Assembly: GCA_019914995.1 (NCBI GenBank)
Contig: CM034135.1
Location: 1,862,501 to 1,926,500, forward strand
From: Acanthochlamys bracteata
Lineage: Eukaryota; Streptophyta; Magnoliopsida; Pandanales; Velloziaceae
DNA length: 64,000 bases
Direction: 5' to 3'
Shown: positions 1 through 12,052 of the stretch, piece after piece
Numbering within the stretch: the stretch's first letter is position 1
Layout: each line of letters starts with the position of its first letter
Position numbers and translations under genes: made by a program
The notes under the pieces: generated by a model
The model's database searches: none
The model's input: only the letters and a program-made list of their open reading frames with translations
What the model was told of the DNA's origin: nothing

Positions 1-786
1 CATGTTCAAGCAGCCTGGGAAACTAAAACAATATATGCTTTGTTTCTTATATTGTCCAATATCTTAAGTTTTGAATTGCATTAATTGAGGAGCTTTACGT
101 CATTTTCGAGTATATCTTTCTCGTTGAAGTCATTTTATGATGTATATAGTGGTACTAATTGGTTTCTGTACTTCTGTTTCGCACATTGTGTAAACTTAGT
201 TCCGTGCAATTTGTCAAGGTCGGCACAACCTCAGACAACTATATATGTATATACGTTTCATGCTTCAATGAGCGAAGTAGAAGTTGGTCCATAAGTTCCT
301 TGCTGAGGTTTCATGAACTTCTCAAATGTATGCAGGACTTCCTTTAGACTTCATCAAACCTTTGGTAGTTCAAGATTTTCATGGTGGTATACACAAACTA
401 GTTGAAGTATTTTAACTTCCAAAGTTATTTTTATCCATAAAGTTAGATATATGGTTGGCTCAGGAATATGTAAAAGTTGCTGCTCCTTTTTCTGGGTACT
501 TGTTTTCTTAAGCTGGCAAAAAAGGTTAGGGCATGTTTGTTTAGTTTGTCGACAATGCTTCATTTTTTCTAGGAGCACATAACTAAAACTTGTCAGTCAT
601 CATGGATATTCTCGTGGAGATCTAAATATTGATTTTTAGCTGGTTTCTTGTGAGCATTGATTATGTATTGTGTTTGTTTGTTTTCCCAGGAGTGGTTCTA
701 ATAAATTTATGTTTTATCTCCTCATTAGGTTGTAATTAATTTGCGAGGATAAGATGCTCATGTATTTAGTATTTGTTGATGTACAG

Positions 787-3700
787 GATGAAAGACGAGA
801 GACTTAAAAAGACGTCGGATTCTTCCTCAGACATTGCCGCTTGGGTAAGCAAGAGCAGAAAGCTTGAACAAAAGAGGAATGAAGGAAAAGGGAAAGCTCC
901 GCGTAGTTCGAAGGCTTCCAAGGGGGTATGCAAATTTTCATGTTATAGTCTATCAATAATTCATAATTGGGTCTGGATTATCTTAATTTGTATATCCTTT
1001 TTATCCCTTTCAGGCTCATGCTCTAAAGGATACTGAAGATGAGGAGGATGTCCACCATAGCAAAAGTATATTTTCAACTCCCAAATAATACATATAAATA
1101 CTGATTTGATACTGCACATAGTTGTGAAAAAATTATTTGTTTGAGCATTTGACGCACTTGCAACTATTGTGCATTTGTTAATAACACAACAACAATAACA
1201 ACTTAAGCCTTTATCCCATTTGAGTGGGATCGGCTATATGAATGTGTTTATCATTTTGTTCGATTATAAATCAGATTCAAGAAAAGATCAATTTTTTTTT
1301 AAATCCTTCGAATTTTTCTAAATCATTTGCCACTACCCTAGGCCAAGTTAATTTTGGTCTATCTCTTTTTCTCCTAAAGTGTTCCAATAGAATTGCATTG
1401 CTCTTATGCACTGCAGCATCTTTAAGTAAGACATTTCCGAACCACCTAAGCCTACTTTTGCTTAACTTATTCTAGATCAACGCCACAGTTGCTTGTTGGC
1501 GTATATTTTCATTTTGTATTTTGTCCATTTTAGTATATCCACACATTCATATTAACATCCCCATTTTGCTACATTTATTTTATGAGCATGTTGACATTTA
1601 ATAGCCTAGCAATCGCTACCGTATAACAATGCAGGCCGATTGACTGTTTTATAAAACTAATTTTTTAGCTTTAAAGAGATTTTCTTATCACACAAGATTT
1701 CTTAAAGCCATTTATTAATGACACATTTCATCTTTAGTAAGAATTTGCTTGTCTCATATGATGTTTTGTTTGCAAACAGAGGACCTCGCTGGAGTGAAAA
1801 TTGTTCATGGACTTGATAAAGTTCTAGAGGGTGGAGCAGTTGTTTTGACTCTCAAAGATCAAGGCATTCTTGCAGATGGTGACATCAATGAAGGTATGCA
1901 TAACATCTGTGCTTTCTCTAATTAGTCCTCTTTTGCCTCCACATCAGTAATAACAGTAGCAATTATGGGACAGAGGTGGATGTCCTAGAGAATATTGAAA
2001 TTGGAGAGCAAAAGAAGAGAGATGAGGCGTACAAAGCTGCAAAGAAGAAAACAGGAATATATGATGACAAGTAAGTTATTTACAATCATTCTTCCTTATA
2101 TGCACCTCAACCTCCAGCCTTTGAAAGTTTTGTTGATCTTCTTTTCTTCATTGTAGGTTCAGTGATGACTTTAGTTCCCAAAAGGCAATCCTTCCACAGT
2201 ATGATGATCCTGTTGAGGATGAGGTAAGCCTCTTTTGTTGATTTAAAGAGCATGTATTTATGCGTTTTAATTTTGAGCAGAGCTGAATCTCTTCTTATTC
2301 TGCAGGGAGTGACCTTGGATGAGAGTGGCACATTTGGTGGGGATGCAGAGAAAAAACTTGAAGAGGTAGAACCTTATATCCTTGTTTTAAAATAAAATAT
2401 GGTATGAAGTTATCTTAAAAGTAAGTTATGAATAAGTTCTAACTTGAAACATCAACAACAATATCTTTGATTTTCAGCTTAGAAGTTTTGTTTATTCGAC
2501 CGTAATGACTCACAGTCTCACATCATAATGTTAAGCATATGGAAGCAATTACGTCTTCCTTTGTTTTTGTTATCTTCAGTTAAGCTTTTACTGAGCATGA
2601 CACCCAAGCCTCTATTTCAAGTCCTAGCATGGTAGTATAAAGACTTGTTACTTTACGGACAATTACAGCAATTGCCATGGGACACACTACTGACTGATAG
2701 TCGCACTGGTCAATTATAGCATTTTTGTTTATGTTATGATTTTTTTTTCCATTACATACCTTCTATTTATGGTTTGAGAACTGAATATGATGAGATTATC
2801 ATTTCCACCTTTTCATTTCCAGTTAAGGAGAAGAGTAGAAGGTGATTCTGTAAGCAAAAGCTACGAGGACCTGACTTCATCTGGGAAAACCTCTTCAGAT
2901 TACTTTACTGCTGAGGAAATGCTTCAGTTTAAGAAACCAAAGAAGAAGAAGTCCTTGAGGAAGAAAGAAAAATTGGACTTGGATACTCTTGAAGCAGAAG
3001 CAAAGTTGTCTGGTTTGGGTGTTGGGGACCTTAGTTCAAGGAAAGTTTCCAATAGACAGTCTATGAAAGAGGAGATAGAGAGAGCTGAGGCTGAAATCAG
3101 AAGTAACGCATATCAAGCAGCTTACACCAAAGCAGAAGAGAAATCTCGTGTCTTGCGTCAGGAGCAAACAATGACTCTGAATACAGAGGAAGATCATGAA
3201 CTTGTTTTTGGTGAGGACTATGAGGATCTACAGAAATCTCTGGAGCAAGCAAGAAAACTTGCTCTTAAAAGGCAAGAGGAAGCTAGTGGTCCACAAGCAG
3301 TATTCCAGATAGCTGTAGGAACTAAAGGTCAAGGATCTAATCACGAACTTGATATAGAGAATGTCGAAGACAATAAGCTTGTCATAACTGAGATGGAGGA
3401 GTTCGTACTAGGTCTGCAGCTTAATGAAGGTAATAGTATGTTCCGATTCCTTTTATGGTATGTACTTATGCTACATATCAATCAAATGATTGATATTACA
3501 ATCATTTGTATTTTACTGATCTTGCCTTCTTATTTGTTCTATTTTAAACTTTCAGAAGCACCTAGAACTGAGCAGGAAGATGTTTTTATGGATGAGGATG
3601 ATGCTCCAAAAACTGACCAGCTCCAACATGAAATGGAAGCAGATGTCAGTCATCATATAGAACTGAAAGAAACTATGAAAGATGAACCTGCTAATGATGC

Positions 3701-5521
3701 AAAGGAAGATACAGCTGCAGATGAAATCATCCATGAGCCTGCAGTCGGAAAAGGTTTGGCAGGCGCTCTTAAATTGCTTAAAGATCGTGGAACTCTGAAA
3801 GAGACCATAGAATGGGGTGGTAGAAACATGGACAAAAAGAAGAGCAAGCTTGTAGGCATATATGATACTGAAGGTACAAAGGAAATACGTATTGAAAGGA
3901 CTGACGAGTTTGGCCGTGTGGTAAGTATTTCTTTTCATTAAACCTAGTACTGTAGCACTTCTCTGTTGTTGATGCTAGTTGAAGCTAAATTACTTTAGCA
4001 GTTGTTATTATACTGTCCTTGAAGTTGGTATATATTTCTGTTAAAAATATATATTTCATCAGAATGCATGCATGTGCGGAATTTTTTTGTTTTGAGCTGT
4101 GATTGCTTGTATCTTATGAATAACCATGTTTTTGGCAGTTTAAATGTCTAAGACCTAAGTGTGTAACTTCATAATATGTTGTAACTTCATCGTTGAATTG
4201 TCTTCCTTGCTTCTTAGTTGATTTATTAAATAAATAAATAAATAAATAATAATGTTCTCCCACCTGTTTGCTGAAATCAGATGACACCTAAGGAGGCCTT
4301 TAGGATGATTTCTCATAAATTCCACGGCAAGGGACCAGGAAAAATGAAGCAGGAAAAGCGGATGAAGCAGTATCAAGAGGATCTGAAGACAAAACAGATG
4401 AAAGCCTCAGATACACCTCTAATGGCTATGGAGAAGATGAGGGAAGCTCAAGCTCGAACAAAGACTCCCTATATAGTGATAAGCGGGCATGTGAAACCAG
4501 GGTATGAACATTTTAGTGTTTTTCTCTCTTTCGTACTGATTTCAAGTCCAGTTACATTTACTTTGATTTCAGGAATGAGGTTTCATGCTTGCATATGCAT
4601 TCTTAAAGCTTGTATGTATTCAGTTTTTTTATCACTTAGTTGTAGTGCTTTACCATTAATTATTAGGTATCTGTTTCTGCTTTGAGTTTCACTATTCACT
4701 TGAAAGTTTCGGTAGTTCATTGTGGTTCCAAAGCAAATTTTCTGTAGTTACAATATTTTGGTGTTGGTGCAATTTGCATGGGCAATGATATACATACATT
4801 ATCAGGTTTGAAATTCTCTTTACAGCACCTCTGATAGTACTGGATGAGCTTTCAGTGGATGAGCTTTCTGCGTTTAGCAATTATTGCATCTTCCTGACTT
4901 TTACAGCTATTTGAAATTGATGCCACAAATAACTTCTTTTGATTGGTTTCCAGGCAACCTAGTGACCCTAACAGTGGCTTTGTTACTGTGGAGAAAAATC
5001 ATCCAGGGAGTTTGACACCTATGCTCGGAGACAAGAAGGTTAGTCCTTTTCCCCTTATCTCTAGCTACAGTTATGTGCAGGCATGGTTGGCCAAAACTCA
5101 TCTATAATTAACACTTGTTTGGACCTTGGGGTCTAAAATTCCAAGTTTTGTTCCTTGGTCATTTGCTGTCCTTTGTCTTTACGTTAGCAGCCTTATTCAC
5201 AAGCACTTTCTATGTCGTTTCATTTGTTTACAAATTAATTGCTACCTATTGGTTAATATTTTCCTTGAATGATAATTTCCGGTTGAATATCTTATCTGAA
5301 TTGCTGTTCTTCAAGCATTTCTGATCGCTTGGCATTCTTTTGTATGATAATTTAGAGAAGACTGTTTGTACCTTTTGAAGTATTAAAGATTTTGAGCTGT
5401 GTTCTTTGTCTTTAACTCTTAAAGTCTCTGCTACATACAGGTTGAGCATTTCTTGGGCATCAAACGAAAACCTGATGCAGGAAGCATGGGTCCACCTCCA
5501 CCAAAGAAACCAAAGAGCTAA
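787..5521 (+). CDS. DOT2: SART1-family splicing factor (DOT2/MDF type), 3' part
   Basis: Plant homologue of SART1/Snu66, a U4/U6.U5 tri-snRNP protein acting in nuclear pre-mRNA splicing; Arabidopsis DOT2/MDF mutants have meristem and vascular defects. Eleven exons fit: 787-925, 1014-1065, 1780-1893, 1974-2070, 2157-2223, 2306-2365, 2823-3429, 3556-3920, 4281-4501, 4954-5038, 5441-5521. They give 628 residues plus TAA; the N-terminus lies before base 1 (family about 800 residues). Recognisable blocks are DLAGVKIVHGLDKVLEGGAV, EQKKRDEAYKAAKKKTGIYD, the lysine-rich FKKPKKKKSLRKKEK, VGKGLAGALKLLKDRGTLK, EWGGRNMDKKKSKLVGI and HKFHGKGPGKMKQEKRMKQY, ending in a basic PPKKPKS tail. Acidic and coiled-coil stretches between them are typical. 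All introns are GT-AG and the frame is intact. Bases 1-786 appear to be intron. Confidence 0.93.
1180..1690 (-). mobile_element. LINE (L1-type) ORF2 C-terminal remnant
   Basis: Inside the SART1-like intron 1066-1779. The reverse strand translates, with stops and frame breaks, into pieces resembling the C-terminal region of plant LINE reverse transcriptases: a LLYGSDC..AIK..HAHK block, then MCG-like and LRWFG-like blocks (family pattern YG-ECW-VK..H...M.MLRWMCG...LRWFGHV). The edge near 1195-1240 carries the plant retroelement tail motif around 'gtgggatcggctatatgaat'. It is a decayed fragment with no coding capacity; its limits are approximate. Confidence 0.6.
4222..4250. repeat. TAAA microsatellite
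   Basis: About six tandem copies of a 4-bp TAAA/AAAT unit, inside the last-but-two intron of the SART1-like gene (3921-4280), roughly 30 bp before the acceptor. Likely length-polymorphic; no function visible. Confidence 0.8.
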
Positions 5522-7141
5522 AAATGGAGTTGGAAGAGGCTATTTAGATCTGACAAGTCGTGTAATGAGGTTTCTACATCTCATCTAATATTTGTGAATT
5601 GTGAAGGCGTTTGTGAATTAACTACATCCACAAACTTGGGCTGTTAAGGATCTCATAAGTTCTAAGATCCTTATCCTGGATGAGCCACATCTTTTAATTC
5701 AGATCTCATAACTAACAGAATTCATATACATTCCTGTAAATTCCTTTTTAGATAACTAACAGAATTGTTCGTTCTCCTGTTGTGCTTTTAGTGTTGCTTG
5801 TTACACATACTAATAACTGACTCTATGTTTGCAGTATTTGTCATGGTATCGCATCTTTCCATCCTTTAAATAATAGAAGACAATCTTCTCTCTTTGATGG
5901 CTTACAGCTAGGACCTTCTGGACACCCCAAGGACAATGAACTATGTTTGTACAAAATTCTTTTATTCAGATGTCAAAATATGGTGTATTCTGACATAGGT
6001 AAGGTTGCAAACCTCCCTTTTGGGTACCCATATGAGCGACTTCAACATGTGTATAGATGTCTTAACGTTGCTTAGACGAGAACTGTGAATCTTTTGTAAG
6101 CATTAATTTCTGCTGGGACATACCACTAAGTGTAGCGTCTAGCACAAAAAATTGTCATCTATTTAAGTACAGGGCATCGTTGGTAACATTATTTGAGATA
6201 TTTCTATTGTAATTTCTTCCCTTTAAGGCATTTTTTTGTCGTTATTCCTTGGAGACACAGTGAGCACATTATCACGATGAGCTGCAGATAAGAAAATCTG
6301 TGCAAAAACAGAGATCTGAAAGAAAGAATTTTCAGTTGTGGGTGATTTGAGTTTTGAAGCAACAAAAACCAAAACAGTAATGCAGACATGGATACAACAC
6401 CAGCCAACTACTATAGCTAACCCTGTTGATTGTTGTTGTTTTCACAAGACTCACAACTCTATCTGCTACCCTTATAATGACATCTCTTCTTTCTTTGTTT
6501 TAAATTTTCTCAGCTACATCACATGGACGAGAGTTGGATTCATAACAGAAGCATTGCTTGTAACAAGGTATCCCACTTATCGTAATTTTTTTATCAATCC
6601 TTGTAGTAGCAACTGTTGAAGATCAAGTACTGAATTTTGAACTGGAGACATACCAAACTTGAAAAGCTCTTGACTTACTTGAGAAAGAAAATGAAGAAAC
6701 CATTCACATTCTTCCACTCAAGAAAAGGAACTAAATCCTCCCACTCTAATTAATCCGTAATCATTATTTGGTTTCTGGACATTAATGATTGCGGGAAAAT
6801 GGGAAAAATAATGAAGCCCCTCTCCTCCGTCCACATATAAAAGTGAACTCTCTCACATGGCAGAACGTGGAAAATATCACACCCCACCACCACCGGCCAC
6901 TAATCTACAACTACTACACTTGCTTGTTATAATGAATCAATCATCTTCATTTCAAAGGCAAACAAACAGAATATCCTATTTTTCATTATTTTTTAATTTT
7001 TATTTGGACGTATTTTCTATCTGATATACCACCCACAAATACTTCAATATATATGACAATGATTATAAATAGTTGATACTTGTTATAGTAGCTGTAGGTC
7101 ATGCAGAAGCGCATGAAAAGACAATAAGGGTGTGTTTATTT
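5522..7141. other. 3' UTR of SART1-like gene, then non-coding DNA
   Basis: The first few hundred bases follow the SART1-like stop and should be its 3' UTR. Beyond that I see only short ORFs without recognisable content. At about 6833-6843 a TATA-box-like 'catataaaag' is followed by a C/A-rich leader-like stretch (6860-6960), which looks like a plant core promoter. No open reading frame follows before the transposon at 7142. Confidence 0.5.
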
Positions 7142-7995
7142 TAGGGGTGGCAATATATGACCCGAACCGAAAATTCGACCCGAAATCGACCTGTTTAATC
7201 AGGGTTAGGGTTGGAAAATTTGACCCGTATAAATATATAAGTTGGGTTATGATTGAACAAATTTGACCTGATTATTAAATGAGTCAACCCTGATTAACCC
7301 GAAATTGATCTACCAATCCGAAATATCATCTTTTGAAAGAACAATTTTTGATTTTTTCTTACCGTATAATAAAATATTGACAATAAAAATAATCGATATT
7401 AGTTATTTACAAACTATTTAATTAAAATGTATTTATAGTTAATTCTTTATTTTTATACCTTAGTAAAATAGTATAAGATGAAAATTATAATATTATCGAA
7501 AGTATTACTATGTAGGTATTTTTAATGACGAATTTTGATTTTGTATAAAGATTTTTATGAAAATTTTGTTAGATAGATATATTTATCAAAATTTTTATCG
7601 AAATTATTAACTTAGTATTTGTAATCATAAATTTCAGTTGTTATCATATATTTTTTAAAAATAAAAATAATATTTTTTTTTATATTGTAAGGACCGATGA
7701 AGACATTAAGGAATGTTGTTGGACATAATTATATTTTATCAGTAAAAATATCGTGCATTTTAATTCGAACTGATCTTATAATTTCACTAAAGCTTAAAAA
7801 TATAAAATTAATAATTAATAATTTTAATTATTAAATGGATCGACCCGAATTTGACCCGATTATTAATAGGTTGGGTTAGGGTTGACAATTTTGACCCGTA
7901 TAAATTCATAAGTTAGATTAGAATTGAATAAATTTGACCCGATTATTAAATGGGTCGATCCAAAACCTACCCATCAATCCATATTGCCACCCCTA
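7142..7995 (+). mobile_element. 854-bp non-autonomous hAT-type element, copy 1
   Basis: Ends are TAGGGGTGGCAA and TTGCCACCCCTA, a perfect 12-bp terminal inverted repeat. It is flanked by an exact 8-bp target duplication GTTTATTT (7134-7141 and 7996-8003). An 8-bp duplication with this type of end is the signature of the hAT superfamily. There is no transposase ORF; the interior is AT-rich. Each end also carries a related subterminal block of about 150 bp in the same orientation, rich in GACCCG and GGGTTAGGGTTG. A second copy of the same length lies in inverted orientation at 16010-16863. Confidence 0.92.
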
Positions 7996-8394
7996 GTTTA
8001 TTTGAGGTTAACTTTTTTTTTAAAAAGTTAAATTTTGAAAATTTTAATTTTAATTTTAAAATATTTAATAAAAAAATAAGTTTTTATATTAGTGCGGTGC
8101 ACTTATGAACGAATGAAAATAGTGCCAATGCAGAGCTAGGGACAAATTTTTTTTTAAATAAAACATATGTATATTAAAATTTATTTTAATTTAAATAAAA
8201 TAATTATTAAATATAAAAAATAAAATAAAATGAAGAGTCATCTTGCACTTGCAATGCCTTTGCCTTCTCACGTAATGAATGACTGACTGCTGCTGACAAA
8301 ATATATGTGTATTTGTACGTACATCCCATGCCCATGCATATGACAACTTCACAGAGAAGTACTACTGCAAATTTTGTACAGCTGATGATTTAGG

Positions 8395-8580
8395 GGCGTT
8401 TGAGGAAGTGTTTTTTTATTTTATTTTTTTCATATATATTTTATAATTATTTAGAAATTTATTTAAAATTTAGAAAATATAAAAAAATTTACTTCATGAT
8501 ATTTTTTATTATATTTTATTATTATTTTTTATTTTAAAAAACTTTATTTTATAAACATATTTAAAACTCACGGTCTAACT
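8395..8580. mobile_element. AT-rich MITE-like repeat (family B)
   Basis: Starts near GGGGCGTTTGAGG and continues into an AT-only body with the core TTTTATAATTATTTA followed by AAATTTAAAATTTA-like tracts. The same core order recurs near 17338-17590, 41450-41625 and 43795-43985, so it is a dispersed family rather than random AT-rich DNA. No target duplication was resolved here, and the ends are approximate. Confidence 0.45.
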
Positions 8581-8729
8581 AAATTTTGTACAACTGATGA
8601 TTTGCATGCAACCGGTGCGCTTTCGTATTGACTTTTTAAAAAATATTTTTTTATTTTACTTTATATTTTACAATAAATTTTTATAAAGTATTGAAAAAAT
8701 AAAATTTATCTCATAATAAAGATGTTCGT

Positions 8730-8953
8730 AGGGCGTATTTATCAACACTTCAAACTCATTTTCTTAAACTCATTTTTAATATAAAATATATTAAAAAAAT
8801 AAACTAAAATTATTTTATTAATAAAAATTTTTTAAAAATTATTTTTAAAATTTACTATAAATATTTTATTAATATATAAATTTACTTTTTATTAAAAAAT
8901 TTTAAATTTTAATTTAAATTTTTCAAGTGAATTTCACAAAAACTCACACGCAC
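8730..8953. mobile_element. Truncated Tourist-like MITE
   Basis: Begins AGGGCGTATTTATCAA, the same left end as the complete element immediately downstream (8957-9219), and shares its AT-rich body in the same order. The expected right terminal repeat is absent; the sequence runs straight into the next copy. It is probably a solo or truncated copy whose end was lost when the second copy inserted. Confidence 0.55.
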
Positions 8954-8956
8954 TTA

Positions 8957-9219
8957 GGGCGTATTTATCAATACCCTAAACTCCACTTCCTTTAAACTTA
9001 TTTTTAAAATAAAATACATACCAAAATTAAAATAAATTTTTTTATTAATAAAATATTTTTTAAAATTCAAATTTAAAACTTACTATAAATATATAATTAA
9101 TATATAATTTTATTTTTTATTAAATATTTTTAATTTTATATTTTATATTTTAAATTTACTTCCAGAAAACTCCATTTCACCTTAAAAACTCCACTTCCCA
9201 CTGCTTAGTAAACACGCCC
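8957..9219. mobile_element. Tourist-like (PIF/Harbinger) MITE
   Basis: 263 bp from GGGCGTATTTATCAA to a right end that reads GGGCGTGTTTACTAA on the opposite strand. It is flanked by the 3-bp duplication TTA (8954-8956 and 9220-9222), the hallmark of PIF/Harbinger elements. It is non-coding and AT-rich. It ends just upstream of the probable transcription start of the F-box gene, so it forms part of that gene's proximal promoter. Confidence 0.7.
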
Positions 9220-9388
9220 TTAGTGTCCCTCTCTTGTAGAAGAGAGAACCAACGAATACACAGAAGAGCTTTGAAGGAAACGCAAGAACGCGTCCCCCCT
9301 CACCCCTCTCTACGGTGCTGCACTCCTCAGTCCACGGTGGCGCTCAATCCACTCCGCCACAGTTATTGCAGCAGTTCTTTGTTCCTGG

Positions 9389-10684
9389 GTGAGCAAAAGT
9401 TAGATCCTTTATTCAGTTTCCCATCGCGTTTCCCTTTTCTGTTCGCCGGAAACAGAGGGACGTTCCTTTTCTTTGGATTTAATCGTTTGGACTGTTGGGT
9501 TTGTGGAATTTTGGAGCTTGTTGTAGTATACGGGATCTTTTTTGTCGTAACTGTTTGTGAAGAACAGATCTGTGTATGTATGAAGAGATGGGCAGAGTTT
9601 CTGATGTGTTTTCAAATGGGTAGAAGCTGAAATGGAAGCGTGTGGAGTTTGATTCTTTTGATGGAATGCAGAGGTTTGTCGGGTTGGTTTTCTTGAATTG
9701 AATACTCTGGATTGGTACTAATTGCTACTTGTCAATGAGGTCAGTGATCTGAGATTTGATTTTTAAATTATTAAATCTTCATTTCAGCTATGGTTTGTAA
9801 TAGAGATTTGTTTCATATTAGCAAATGGAAATATTTTGAGAAAAAGTTGTCTTCTTGTGAGGAGATAGCTGGTAGATTGTTGGTTTTTTAATGACTAATC
9901 CGTTTCTTTCTTATTCTGCCATCAAATAATGGACAAGACAACACATTTTACGCACAATTTACAAAATTTGGAGTGGTGGTGCTTGATGTCACAAGGAAAT
10001 TACAATTTTTTCCTGTTATTTTCTAGATTTCAGTTTTTTTATTAGTTTTAGTAGTTGGGATTGTAAATCATCACATGTAAGAGGAACATTAGGAATCTTT
10101 TTTTTTTTTCTTCACAAACTTTTACGAAAACTGTGAGGTTGGATTAATAACACAGTAGTCCTGAAAATTTTCATTAAGGAAGAAAATATTTTATTAAAAA
10201 AAAAAAAAACTGTGGATGTGTAGCATGGCTAAGAAGTGCGCAATATGATTCTCAAACAGAATAAAGTAGTAAGCTTAAAAGTAAGAGCATTGCCAGAAAA
10301 ACTACTGACAGGTTCTATAGATAATGGAGAAAAGCTAGAACTGGGAATCATTTCCAGTCGAGGATGCTCCTTTACATAGCTAGACAATCCCCTTGCTTTT
10401 CTAAATTCATTGGAACAAATGTCTCTTTCTGTTGAATTCTAAAGTCATTGAGCATTTGTTTTATTGTTTTGTAAAATTAAGCACTTGGAGAATGAGGTGG
10501 AGGATAACAGAATTGGATATCTAAGTGCTAGGACAATCTCATTGAGTTTATTCTTATTTGATTTTTATACTATTCTGTGGCATTCTCATATGTTCTTTAT
10601 GTGATCATCATGAATTGTGATGTGTTCCCCATCAAGACAACTTGCCTCCTGGCTTCTAACTGAATTTTGTTTCTCTTTCTCCAG
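9389..10684 (+). other. Probable 5' UTR intron of the F-box/kelch gene
   Basis: A GT donor (CTGG|GTGAGC at 9389) and a CAG acceptor (10682-10684, after a pyrimidine tract) bound about 1.3 kb of T-rich non-coding sequence between a C-rich leader-like exon (about 9225-9388) and the short stretch leading to the ATG at 10760. Long leader introns are common in this F-box/kelch family. Transcript data are not available here, so the limits are inferred. Confidence 0.55.
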
Positions 10685-10759
10685 TGGTTCGTTCGATTGG
10701 CATTTATGAGTTGGCACTGGACTAGTTAAGCCAAAGAAGGAAGTTGGTACCCAGAAGCC

Positions 10760-12052
10760 ATGGTTAGGGATCAAGGATGTCTTGTTTCACCGCTTCCTAG
10801 GCCCATCGCAGATGATCATTGTGCTTTCCAGAAATGCATAGTAGCTTACTTGCTGGTCATAAAGAACGGAAGCTGGATAAAAGAAATTGGCAAAAACTTA
10901 CTTGTGGATCATCAATGGTCAAAGGAAATAAAACTTGAAGATGTGATACAGGTTGAGAGTGACCGAAATGAACAGATATCAAGTGATGATTGCAATGAAC
11001 ATATGTCAAGCGACTGCCTCCTCCCAGGCCTGCACAATGATTTGGCATTTGATTGCCTTGCTTTGGTATCTAGATCTGATTATGCATCACTTGCTTGTCT
11101 CAATAGAAAGTTCAACTTTTTGATTCGTAGCGGTTACCTTTACAAGCTGAGGCGGCAACTTGGAGTTGTTGAACACTGGGTGTATCTAGCTTGTAGTTTG
11201 ATGCCTTGGGAAGCTTTCAACCCTCTTCGACAGAGATGGATGAGGCTGCCACGAATGCCTTGTGATGAATGCTTCTCTTACGCAGACAAGGAATCACTGG
11301 CTGTGGGAACTCAGCTGCTTGTTTTCGGTAGAGAAGTTACAGGTTTTGCTATCTGGATGTATGGCCTAGTGGCACGTGATTGGTCTAGATGCCCGCTAAT
11401 GAACTTACCTCGCTGCCTTTTCGGTTCCGGAAGCTCTGGAGAAATCGCAATTGTTGCAGGTGGAAGTGATAGAAACGGAATCGTGCTTAAATGTGCTGAA
11501 CTGTACATTTCAGAGTTCAATACCTGGGATGATCTACCAGATATGAACATGCCAAGAAAGATGTGTAGCGGCTTTTTCATGGATGGAAAATTCTATGTGA
11601 TTGGTGGCATGACTAGCCCAACTGAATCTTTAACTTGTGGTGAGGAGTTCAATCTTCAAACAAGGACATGGAGGAGAATTACAAACATGTATCCCGGTGG
11701 CAACAGGGCAACCCAGTCTCCCCCATTGGTTGCTGTTGTAAATAATCAGCTTTATGCTGCAGATCAAGACATGAATGTGGTAAAGAAGTATGATAAGGTC
11801 AATAACTGTTGGAACATTGTCAAACCGTTGCCCGTCAGGGCAAATTCCTACAATGGTTGGGGTCTTGCATTCAAGGCATGTGGTGATAGGCTACTGGTCA
11901 TTGGTGGTCATAGGGGACCCCGAGGTGAAGTGATAATGCTTCACTCTTGGCGTCCAGATGAAGCTACTGCTGGAGGAGCAGAATGGGAGGTGCTTTCTAT
12001 CAAGGAAAGGGCGGGGGCTTTTGTTTACAACTGCGCAATAATGGGTTGCTGA
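10760..12052 (+). CDS. F-box/kelch-repeat protein, SKIP11 type
   Basis: Intronless coding region of 430 residues. Proteins of this type act as substrate adaptors of SCF (SKP1-CUL1-F-box) ubiquitin ligases. The F-box lies at about residues 95-140 (LPGLHNDLAFDCLALVSRSD, then the YASLACLNRKFN segment). Kelch repeats occupy about residues 160-400 and show IVAGGSDRNG, YVIGGM and LLVIGGHRGPRG cores together with repeated W residues (WDDLPDMNMPR, WNIVKPLP). The ending GAFVYNCAIMGC matches the conserved SKIP11-group C-terminus. No transmembrane or signal segment is seen. The ATG at 10760 opens the frame directly after the proposed leader intron. The gene converges with the alpha-glucosidase gene, stops lying 525 bp apart. 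The substrate is unknown. Confidence 0.93.
   Translation: MVRDQGCLVSPLPRPIADDHCAFQKCIVAYLLVIKNGSWIKEIGKNLLVDHQWSKEIKLEDVIQVESDRNEQISSDDCNEHMSSDCLLPGLHNDLAFDCLALVSRSDYASLACLNRKFNFLIRSGYLYKLRRQLGVVEHWVYLACSLMPWEAFNPLRQRWMRLPRMPCDECFSYADKESLAVGTQLLVFGREVTGFAIWMYGLVARDWSRCPLMNLPRCLFGSGSSGEIAIVAGGSDRNGIVLKCAELYISEFNTWDDLPDMNMPRKMCSGFFMDGKFYVIGGMTSPTESLTCGEEFNLQTRTWRRITNMYPGGNRATQSPPLVAVVNNQLYAADQDMNVVKKYDKVNNCWNIVKPLPVRANSYNGWGLAFKACGDRLLVIGGHRGPRGEVIMLHSWRPDEATAGGAEWEVLSIKERAGAFVYNCAIMGC

Noticed and set aside
7195..7260. Telomere-like GGGTTAGGG motifs
   Set aside because: They belong to the subterminal blocks of the 854-bp element and occur only one or two times per block; plant telomeres are TTTAGGG arrays.
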